Positions 1-5,161 of a stretch of DNA of 5,161 bases are shown in pieces. The notes beneath the pieces were generated by a model. That model made no database searches. It saw only the letters and a list, made by a program, of their open reading frames with translations, and was not told the origin of the DNA. The stretch comes from an uncultured Bacillaceae bacterium (lineage in GTDB: Bacteria > Bacillota > Bacilli > Caldalkalibacillales > Caldalkalibacillaceae): contig CALBTX010000257.1 in assembly GCA_937967685.1 (NCBI GenBank), positions 1 through 5,161 on the forward strand, given 5' to 3'. Numbering within the stretch: position 1 is the stretch's first letter; each line of letters opens with the position of its first letter. Both the position numbers and the translations under genes were made by a program.

Positions 1-1203
1 GACATTCATGTGCAGGGTGGCTATTTTTTCGCCTTGGCGGACGTCATCACCCACTTTTTTATGTAAAATGACGCCCACGGACAAATCAATTTCGTCTTCT
101 TTCGTCATTCGGCCTGCCCCCAACAACACAGCCGCTTGACCTACTTCTTGAGCGTCAATGGCCTGCACATAGCCGGATCGTTCGGCGCAGACAGCCGTTT
201 GAAATGTGGCCTGGGGCAACTGGGCGGGATCATCAACATGCTTTGGGTTGCCCCCCTGCGCCTGGACAAACGATTTCAATTTCTCTAGCGCTTGACCGTT
301 GGCGATATGCGCTTCCAACATCCTTCGGGCCTCTTCAATATTGGGGGCTTTTTCCGCCAGACAAAGCATCCGGCTGCCCAACGTCAAAGACAATTCCAAC
401 AGATCGGGCGGCCCTTCCCCTTTCAGCGTGGCGATCGCTTCGGTCACTTCCAAGGCGTTACCAACCGCCCTGCCTAACGGTTGACTCATATCGCTGATCA
501 CCGCGGCCGTTTTGCGGCCGACGCGCTCGCCGATCTCGACCATCGCTTTGGCCAATGCCCGGGCATCTTCCTTGCTTTTCATAAAGGCGCCTGATCCGGT
601 TTTGACATCCAAACAGATGGCATCGGCACCGGCGGCGATTTTTTTACTCATGATCGAGCTGGCGATCAGCGGGATGGAATCGACGGTCGCTGTCACGTCG
701 CGCAGTGCGTACAGCTTTTTATCCACAGGGGTTAAAGCACCGGATTGACTCATGACAGCCAATTGATGGCGATTGACCAAATCGATGAACGCTTCCTTCT
801 CCAGTTCGACACGGAAACCGGGAAACGATTCCAATTTGTCTATCGTCCCTCCCGTATGTCCGAGTCCTCTGCCCGACATTTTGGCCACGGGAACACCGCA
901 TGAAGCAACGAGCGGCGCGAGCACAAGCGTCGTCGTATCTCCGACGCCGCCTGTGCTGTGCTTGTCCACTTTGATGCCCTGAATCGCACTTAAATCAATC
1001 TGCTCGCCCGACTCGGCCATGGCCAGCGTCAACGCAGCCGTTTCCTCACTGTTCATCCCTTGAAAATAGACAGCCATGGCCCAGGCGCTCATTTGATAAT
1101 CGGGAATGGCGCCTTTGGCAAATTGGTCCGTCATAAACCGGATTTCTGCCTCGGATAACACTTGGCCGTCACGTTTTTTCTGAATAATATCAATCATGCG
1201 CAT
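1..1203 (-). CDS. pdp: Pyrimidine-nucleoside phosphorylase, 3' end cut by the window edge
   Basis: Cytosolic enzyme that splits uridine, thymidine and deoxyuridine with phosphate into base and (deoxy)ribose-1-phosphate. I translated 401 codons to the left edge with no stop; Bacillus Pdp is about 433 residues, so roughly 32 are missing. The N-terminal helical domain leads into the phosphate-binding segment KHSTGGVGD (81-89) and the thymidine/pyrimidine phosphorylase signature SGRGLGHTGGTIDKLE (110-125). The base-binding residues of the Bacillus-type enzyme are present at the same numbers: R168, S183 and K187. L243, A246 and E255, the potassium-site positions, are also present. The C-terminal domain begins near residue 335. 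The ATG at 1203 gives MRMIDII, matching Bacillus (MRMVDII), and lies 7 bases after GGGTGA (1211-1216); the second ATG at 1197 is less well spaced. The start shares one base with the upstream stop (TGATG), so translational coupling is likely. The bispecific pyrimidine enzyme is favoured over DeoA by context and overall similarity. Confidence 0.97.
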   Translation of the reverse strand, partial: MRMIDIIQKKRDGQVLSEAEIRFMTDQFAKGAIPDYQMSAWAMAVYFQGMNSEETAALTLAMAESGEQIDLSAIQGIKVDKHSTGGVGDTTTLVLAPLVASCGVPVAKMSGRGLGHTGGTIDKLESFPGFRVELEKEAFIDLVNRHQLAVMSQSGALTPVDKKLYALRDVTATVDSIPLIASSIMSKKIAAGADAICLDVKTGSGAFMKSKEDARALAKAMVEIGERVGRKTAAVISDMSQPLGRAVGNALEVTEAIATLKGEGPPDLLELSLTLGSRMLCLAEKAPNIEEARRMLEAHIANGQALEKLKSFVQAQGGNPKHVDDPAQLPQATFQTAVCAERSGYVQAIDAQEVGQAAVLLGAGRMTKEDEIDLSVGVILHKKVGDDVRQGEKIATLHMNV

Positions 1204-2024
1204 CAGACGTTCACCCGGGCGACAATTTCTTGTACCAAGGAAACAAATTTTGGCTTTGTCTGTTCAGCCATGTCCATCACGTCCTCATGCGAAATCCCTT
1301 CCATCAGCTCGGGGATGGCCATGTCGGTCACGCAGGATATGCCGATCACCTTTAATCCCGCGTGACTGGCCGCGATGACCTCCGGCACGGTGGACATGCC
1401 GACCGCATCGGCGCCTAAGCGGGCCAACATTGAGAGTTCGGCATGCGTCATAAAATTGGGACCGCTGATCCCCGCATAGACACCTTTGTGAATGTTCACG
1501 CCCACCTGTTCGGCCGCGCCTTCGACGAATGGAATGAGGCCGGGCGTATATGCCTGGGACATATCCGGAAAACGCGGCCCGAGCCGTTCATCGTTCGGAC
1601 CGATCAACGGATGATCCCCGGTTAAATTCAAATGATCTTCGATGATCATTAAATCCCCCGCTGAAAAGCGGTGGTTCAATCCCCCGCAGGCGTTGGTGAC
1701 AATGAGCAGTCTCACGCCGAGCCGATGCATGACGTACACGGGGAGGACCACTTCCTGCATCGAATAGCCTTCATAATAATGGAACCGGCCCTGCATGACG
1801 ACGACCGGTCTATTCTGCCATTCACCGACAACCAAGCGTCCGGCGTGACCTTCCACCGTAGACTGAGGGAAATGAGGGATACGCCCGTAATCGATTCTCA
1901 CCGCCCGACGAACCTCATCGGCCAGATCCCCCAGACCCGAACCGAGGATCAAGCCTATTTCGGGCGTCAGCGATGTTTGGCTTCGAATATAGGCAACCGC
2001 TTCATTAATTTTACTGAATGTCAT
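1203..2024 (-). CDS. Divergent trimeric-type purine nucleoside phosphorylase, probably 6-aminopurine preferring
   Basis: 273 residues, the normal length for the PNP/MTAP family 2 (trimeric) fold. About 156 of 271 aligned residues match the upstream paralogue (hand count, about 58%). Phosphate and ribose residues are kept: S29 in LGSGLG, H60 in GHAGR, R80, H82 and Y84 in GRFHYYEG, and M210/S211 in GMSTVPE. H246 (human PNP H257, which contacts the ribose 5'-OH) is also kept. The base-reading positions differ: human E201 aligns with M192 (NFMTHAE instead of SYETPAE), and human N243 aligns with D234 (VTDMA instead of ISNMA). Asp at the second position is what MTAP has, and the human N243D change is known to favour 6-aminopurines. 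I infer an adenosine or deoxyadenosine phosphorylase rather than an inosine/guanosine one; retained H246 argues against true MTA phosphorylase. The ATG at 2024 lies 8 bases after GGAGG (2033-2037). The stop overlaps the pdp start. Family is certain, specificity is not. Confidence 0.93.
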   Translation of the reverse strand: MTFSKINEAVAYIRSQTSLTPEIGLILGSGLGDLADEVRRAVRIDYGRIPHFPQSTVEGHAGRLVVGEWQNRPVVVMQGRFHYYEGYSMQEVVLPVYVMHRLGVRLLIVTNACGGLNHRFSAGDLMIIEDHLNLTGDHPLIGPNDERLGPRFPDMSQAYTPGLIPFVEGAAEQVGVNIHKGVYAGISGPNFMTHAELSMLARLGADAVGMSTVPEVIAASHAGLKVIGISCVTDMAIPELMEGISHEDVMDMAEQTKPKFVSLVQEIVARVNV

Positions 2025-2040
2025 GCGCTAAACCTCCACA

Positions 2041-2079
2041 ACCGGTCCATCACAGGTGCTGTTTCACAGACCAACCGGT
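2041..2079 (-). other. Possible RNA fold in the spacer between the two phosphorylase genes
   Basis: The 54-base spacer contains CAACCGGT twice (2039-2046 and 2072-2079, plus-strand reading). Because ACCGGT is its own reverse complement, the copies can pair as a 6-bp outer stem. Inside it, on the minus strand, GGTCTGT (2072-2066) can pair with ACAG-ACC (2062-2055) around a GAA loop with one bulged C. GGT at 2072-2070 lies next to the outer stem. The fold starts at the upstream stop codon and ends 3 bases before the Shine-Dalgarno of the next gene. There is no T-run, so it is not an intrinsic terminator. It could tune translation or mRNA decay, or be chance; it could alternatively be a pair of protein-binding sites. 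Confidence 0.25.
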
Positions 2080-2891
2080 TATATTTCTTGCACAATCCCC
2101 TTGACCAAAGTCGAAAAAGTGGTTTTCACTTTCTCAGCCGTCTCCATCACTTCTTCATGGGAGAGAGGCTGGTCCAAAATACCGGCGGCCATATTCGATA
2201 TACAGGAAATACCGAGAACCTGCATCCCGCCGTGAACAGCGACGATCACCTCCGGCACGGTGGACATGCCGACCGCATCGGCGCCGAGAGTGCGCAGCAT
2301 GCGAATTTCAGCAGGGGTTTCGTAACTGGGACCGACGACACCCGCATAAACGCCTTTGCGAATCGTCAAACCCTGGGCGCCTGCCACTTTCTCAGCCAGC
2401 TGGCGCAGTTCCGGCGTATAAGCGGTGGACATATCCGGAAAACGGGGTCCCAGTCGATCATCGTTCGGACCGATCAAAGGATTCTGAAAAGTAAAGTTGA
2501 TGTGACTTTCGATGATCATTAAATCGCCCGGGGAAAAATCGGTGTTAATGCCTCCTGCGGCATTGGTCACGATCAACTGTTTGACACCCAATTCGTTCAT
2601 CACCCGCACAGGTAAAGTCACCAAATCCAGAGCATGTCCTTCATAATAATGAAAGCGCCCCTGCATGGCGATGACACGTTTGCCTGCCAGTTCCCCCAGA
2701 ACCAGTCTTCCGGCGTGTCCCTGCACGGTTGACTCCGGAAAGCCGGGAATGTTCGCATAAGGAATTTTAGTGGCGTTTTGAATGTCTTCAGCGAGCACAC
2801 CTAAACCAGACCCTAAGATCAAACCGATTTCCGGCTGCAAGTCAGTTTGAGTTTGAATAAAAGAGGCCGCCCGCATATAAGCTTGATTCAT
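2079..2891 (-). CDS. punA: Purine nucleoside phosphorylase, inosine/guanosine type (PupG/PunA)
   Basis: Cytosolic trimeric phosphorylase that converts inosine, guanosine and their deoxy forms plus phosphate to hypoxanthine or guanine and (deoxy)ribose-1-phosphate. With the start chosen here it is 270 residues, against 271 for B. subtilis PupG as I recall it. Visible family residues (human equivalents in brackets): S28 in LGSGLG (S33), H59 (H64), R79 and H81 in GRFHYYEG (R84, H86), Y83 (Y88), A111 in TNAAGG (A116), E191 in SYETPAE (E201), M209/S210 in GMSTVPE (M219, S220), N233 in ISNMAAG (N243) and H245 (H257). The complete Glu/Asn pair indicates 6-oxopurine specificity. The ATG at 2891 is preferred because it lies 8 bases after AGGAG (2900-2904); the in-frame GTG at 2900 and TTG at 2897 overlap or crowd that site. 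It follows deoB across a repeat-bearing gap and precedes a paralogue by 54 bases. Confidence 0.97.
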   Translation of the reverse strand: MNQAYMRAASFIQTQTDLQPEIGLILGSGLGVLAEDIQNATKIPYANIPGFPESTVQGHAGRLVLGELAGKRVIAMQGRFHYYEGHALDLVTLPVRVMNELGVKQLIVTNAAGGINTDFSPGDLMIIESHINFTFQNPLIGPNDDRLGPRFPDMSTAYTPELRQLAEKVAGAQGLTIRKGVYAGVVGPSYETPAEIRMLRTLGADAVGMSTVPEVIVAVHGGMQVLGISCISNMAAGILDQPLSHEEVMETAEKVKTTFSTLVKGIVQEI

Positions 2892-2899
2892 GCTCAACA

Positions 2900-2904
2900 C
2901 TCCT
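2900..2904 (-). promoter_or_regulatory. Ribosome binding site of punA
   Basis: AGGAG on the minus strand, 8 bases before the ATG at 2891. It decides the start: the upstream in-frame GTG at 2900 lies inside this site and TTG at 2897 is only 2 bases from it, so neither is a plausible start. Confidence 0.75.
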
Positions 2905-2930
2905 ATCCCATCATTGATTCGTCATCCGTG

Positions 2931-3020
2931 ATTCGTCATTTGTCATGATATTCTTCCAAAATTTGTCATTCGTCATGATATCCTTCCGAAATTCGTCATT
3001 TGTCATGATATCCTTCCGTC
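2931..3020. repeat. Three tandem 30-base repeats between deoB and punA
   Basis: Three adjacent units of exactly 30 bases (2931-2960, 2961-2990, 2991-3020), each pair differing at 4 positions by hand count. On the plus strand each starts ATT(C/T)GTCATT and ends GTCATGATAT(C/T)CTTCC followed by three variable bases. Each contains two copies of a 7-base subrepeat around TGTCATT. A degenerate partial copy lies at 2917-2930. On the minus (mRNA) strand each unit contains GGAAG(G/A)ATATCATGAC, resembling a Shine-Dalgarno followed by ATG. Because the unit is a multiple of three, one minus frame stays open from the ATG at 3006 to the stop at 2911 (31 codons). The units pair poorly with themselves, so no strong hairpin is evident. 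The array may belong to a dispersed intergenic family, which the window cannot show. Confidence 0.9.
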
Positions 3021-3033
3021 AATATTTTTTCCA

Positions 3034-4239
3034 TCATGACGTTCCAGGATGAGGCAAATGCTTTAAAAAACTTTCCCCGTGCTCCGGGCGCTGTACTTGA
3101 AAGTTGGCGGCGATCGTCGCACCGACATCAGCGAACGTTTGACGAACCCCAAGATCGGTCCCCTGATCAAAAAGCGGAGAATAGACGAGCAGGGGGACAT
3201 ATTCCCGCGTATGATCCGTCCCGTGATGGGTGGGATCATTGCCGTGATCGGCGGTGATGATCAGCAAGTCATCCTCCTGCAATTTTGCCAACACTTCAGG
3301 CAACCGGGCGTCAAACGCTTCCAGCGCCTTGCCGTAGCCCAGAGGGTCGCGCCTGTGTCCGTACTGCGCGTCGAAATCAACCAAATTGACAAAACTCAAT
3401 CCCAAGAAATCTTTTGCCATGCTTTCAATAAGTCGGTCCATCCCGTCCTCGTTAGACTTTGTCTTCACCGACCAGGTCACACCTTCTCCATCATAAATGT
3501 CCGAAATTTTACCGATGGCCAGCACATCCAGACCGTTTTCCTGCAACCGATTCATCACCGTCGGCCCGAAAGGCTTCAGCGCGTAATCACGTCGATTGGC
3601 CGTGCGCACAAATGATCCGGGCTCACCGATGAAAGGTCTGGCAATGACCCTGCCCACCATGTACGGCTCGGCTTTGGTTAATTCCCTGGCCACTGCGCAT
3701 ATGTCGTACAGTTCTTCCAAGGGGATAACCTCTTCATGAGCCGCAATTTGAAAAACGCTGTCCGCGGAAGTATAGACGATGACATCCCCGCTCTGCATAT
3801 GCTCTGCTCCGAGCTCCTCGATGATTTTCGTACCGGAAGCCGCCTTATTGCCCAATGTTTTTCGCCCGATTTTCTCTTCGAAAGCAGCGATTAATTCAGA
3901 GGGAAAACCGGTCTCTGTAAATGTCCGAAAAGGGGTATCGATGTTTAATCCCATCAGTTCCCAATGACCGGTCATCGTATCTTTTCCCGCCGAGGCTTCC
4001 ATCATTCGGCCATAGGCGGCCTGCGGCTGTTTGACGGCTCTGACGCCCTGCACTTCTTCAATGTTGCCCAGTCCCAATGCTTCCAAATGAGGCATATGCA
4101 AGCCGTTCATTTCCCGAGCGATATGACCCAAAGTGTGCGCCCCTTCATCTCCAAAACGGGAAGCATCCGGCAGTGCGCCAATGCCCACGCTGTCTAAAAC
4201 GATCAGAAAGATTCTTCTGTATACCACGCTGTCCTCCAT
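3034..4239 (-). CDS. deoB: Phosphopentomutase
   Basis: Manganese-dependent cytosolic mutase of the alkaline phosphatase superfamily. It interconverts ribose-1-phosphate or deoxyribose-1-phosphate with the 5-phosphates, linking the phosphorylases to the pentose phosphate pathway. The protein is 401 residues; Bacillus DeoB is about 394. All expected active-site residues are present (B. cereus enzyme in brackets): D16 in DSVGIG (D13), T88 in GKDTMTGHWE (T85, the phosphorylated Thr), D160 in TSADSV (D156), R197 (R193), R212 (R208), D290 (D286), H295 (H291), D331/H332 in TADHGND (D327/H328) and H343 in TDHTREY (H339). The cap domain spans roughly residues 100-220. Start: the ATG at 4239 lies 7 bases after GGAGG and aligns the N-terminus with the family. 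The frame is open upstream to 4284, but that would add 15 residues overlapping xerD. It lies 13 bases after the xerD stop, so co-transcription is likely. Confidence 0.98.
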   Translation of the reverse strand: MEDSVVYRRIFLIVLDSVGIGALPDASRFGDEGAHTLGHIAREMNGLHMPHLEALGLGNIEEVQGVRAVKQPQAAYGRMMEASAGKDTMTGHWELMGLNIDTPFRTFTETGFPSELIAAFEEKIGRKTLGNKAASGTKIIEELGAEHMQSGDVIVYTSADSVFQIAAHEEVIPLEELYDICAVARELTKAEPYMVGRVIARPFIGEPGSFVRTANRRDYALKPFGPTVMNRLQENGLDVLAIGKISDIYDGEGVTWSVKTKSNEDGMDRLIESMAKDFLGLSFVNLVDFDAQYGHRRDPLGYGKALEAFDARLPEVLAKLQEDDLLIITADHGNDPTHHGTDHTREYVPLLVYSPLFDQGTDLGVRQTFADVGATIAANFQVQRPEHGESFLKHLPHPGTS

Positions 4240-4246
4240 CAACCGT

Positions 4247-4253
4247 CCTCCTT
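4247..4253 (-). promoter_or_regulatory. Ribosome binding site of deoB, abutting the xerD stop codon
   Basis: AAGGAGG on the minus strand, 7 bases before the ATG at 4239. Its first A is also the last base of the xerD TGA stop (4253-4255), so ribosomes ending xerD arrive directly on this site. It fixes the deoB start at 4239 rather than at the in-frame upstream ATG at 4284 inside xerD. Confidence 0.85.
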
Positions 4254-5137
4254 CAGGCTCGGGGATGTGCTTTTGAATAAACATCTCTCAGCCGAATTTT
4301 ATTGACATGGGTGTAAATTTGAGTGGTGGAAATATCGGCGTGGCCCAACATTTCTTGGACGGCCCGCAGATCGGCACCGTTTTCCAGCAAATGCGTGGCG
4401 AAAGAATGACGCAATGTATGGGGCGTGATCTCTTTTTCAATTTGCGCCTCTTTCGCATATTTTTTGATGATTTTCCAAAATCCCTGACGGGTGAGCGGGC
4501 GGCCGTGATGATTCAGGAACAAAGCCCGTACCCGCTTGCTTTTGTCCAGTTTCACCCTGCCCTGGCGCAGGTACTGGTCCAGAGCTGTAATCGCCTTTTT
4601 CCCCAAAGGAATGATCCTTTCTTTCGATCCTTTGCCCATGCATTTCAAAAATCCCATCTGCAGGTGGACATCGTCCAGCGTTAAGGAAACCAATTCGGAG
4701 ACGCGGATGCCTGTGGCGTACAGCACTTCCAACATGGCCAGGTCCCTCTGACCGAAAGGGTTTTTCGGCTGCGGCCTTTGCAACAAACGTTCCACCTCGG
4801 ACATGGTTAATACTTTAGGCAGTTTTTTACTGATTTTCGGCGTTTCAATATGTACGGAAGGATCGTGACCAATCTTTCCGTCTTTCAGCAGATGTTGGTA
4901 AAAAGAGCGAATGGAAGCCAAGTGCCTGGAAATGGTCGTATCCGCTCTTCCTTCCTGACGCAGTGTCAAAAGAAACGAAACGATATCCTCGCGTTTAATG
5001 TCCAAATAATGCCGTTTTTGCCTTTGAACAAAACGCAGGAAATTCTTTAAATCTCTTTCATACGAAGCCAACGTGTTCGGGGATAATCCTTTTTCAACAG
5101 TTAAATAATGTATAAAAGATTGCAGGGAGTCTTCCAT
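4253..5137 (-). CDS. xerD: Site-specific tyrosine recombinase XerD
   Basis: Tyrosine recombinase that acts with XerC (CodV in Bacillus) at the chromosomal dif site to resolve chromosome dimers before division. 294 residues, complete; B. subtilis XerD (RipX) is 296. The N-terminal SAM-like DNA-binding domain covers about residues 3-85 (FIHYLTVEKGLSPNTLASYERDL is near its start, with key positions E15 and Y26). The catalytic domain runs from about 107 to the end. All six conserved residues are visible: R145 in ATGIRVSEL, K172 in GKGSKER, H240 and R243 in HTLRHSF, H266 in MLGHADISTTQ and the nucleophile Y275 in IYTHV. The C-terminus KAHPRA resembles the Bacillus ending FHPRA. XerD rather than XerC is favoured by near-identity to remembered RipX blocks and by the neighbour deoB. 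The ATG at 5137 lies 10 bases after AAAGGGG (5148-5154), slightly long; the ATG at 5146 is out of frame. Confidence 0.97.
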   Translation of the reverse strand: MEDSLQSFIHYLTVEKGLSPNTLASYERDLKNFLRFVQRQKRHYLDIKREDIVSFLLTLRQEGRADTTISRHLASIRSFYQHLLKDGKIGHDPSVHIETPKISKKLPKVLTMSEVERLLQRPQPKNPFGQRDLAMLEVLYATGIRVSELVSLTLDDVHLQMGFLKCMGKGSKERIIPLGKKAITALDQYLRQGRVKLDKSKRVRALFLNHHGRPLTRQGFWKIIKKYAKEAQIEKEITPHTLRHSFATHLLENGADLRAVQEMLGHADISTTQIYTHVNKIRLRDVYSKAHPRA

Positions 5138-5161
5138 CCCGCATCGACCCCTTTCACCGAA

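Noticed and set aside
1671..2522. Long plus-strand open frame (283 codons) antisense to both phosphorylase genes
   Set aside because: It spans the end of one well-supported gene and most of another on the opposite strand, its translation resembles no family I know, and it is explained by codon bias of the minus-strand genes.
2931..3020. CRISPR array
   Set aside because: The 30-base units are directly adjacent without spacers, and no cas gene is present.
2992..3022. Possible promoter for punA: TTGACG (3022-3017) with a 17-base gap on the minus strand
   Set aside because: The hexamer at the -10 position is ATGACG, not close to TATAAT, and the bases lie within the repeat array; not supportable by eye.
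2892..3033. Intrinsic terminator after deoB
   Set aside because: No GC-rich hairpin followed by a T-run is visible on the minus strand, so read-through into punA is more likely.
2996..3034. 12-codon frame starting at a TGATG overlap with the deoB stop
   Set aside because: It ends inside the repeat array, has no good Shine-Dalgarno and no recognisable product.
4240..4284. N-terminal extension of deoB to the in-frame ATG at 4284
   Set aside because: It would add 15 residues absent from Bacillus DeoB and overlap xerD; a strong AAGGAGG sits correctly before the ATG at 4239.

Overview
The window carries five genes, all on the minus strand. In transcription order (high to low coordinates) they are xerD, deoB, a purine nucleoside phosphorylase close to Bacillus PupG/PunA, a second divergent purine nucleoside phosphorylase, and the first 401 codons of a pyrimidine-nucleoside phosphorylase gene (pdp) that runs off the left edge. 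The order xerD-deoB(drm)-pupG matches what I recall of Bacillus, and related genomes place pdp nearby before dacF and the spoIIA operon. With the protein similarities, GGAGG-type ribosome binding sites and roughly balanced base composition, this points to a member of Bacillales (Bacillota). I cannot name the genus.

Layout: xerD (4253-5137) is complete, with only 24 bases of upstream sequence visible. deoB (3034-4239) follows after 13 bases, and its Shine-Dalgarno abuts the xerD stop. A 142-base gap (2892-3033) holds three 30-base tandem repeats. The PupG-like phosphorylase (2079-2891) comes next, then a 54-base spacer with a possible RNA fold, then the second phosphorylase (1203-2024). That gene overlaps the pdp start by one base (TGATG).

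Function: the two purine phosphorylases and Pdp cleave nucleosides with phosphate to a free base plus (deoxy)ribose-1-phosphate, and DeoB moves the phosphate from C1 to C5, feeding the pentose phosphate pathway or deoxyribose-phosphate aldolase. This is a compact cytosolic nucleoside salvage and catabolism operon behind a chromosome dimer resolution gene. No regulator, transporter, deoC or cdd lies in the window.

The most interesting feature is the second phosphorylase. It is about 58% identical to its neighbour, but the two residues that normally read the 6-oxopurine base are changed (Glu to Met, Asn to Asp) while the phosphate and ribose residues remain. This suggests a shift toward 6-aminopurines such as adenosine. 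The second point of interest is the repeat array between deoB and the first phosphorylase, which keeps a 31-codon frame open. I see no mobile element, CRISPR array, RNA gene or clear intrinsic terminator.
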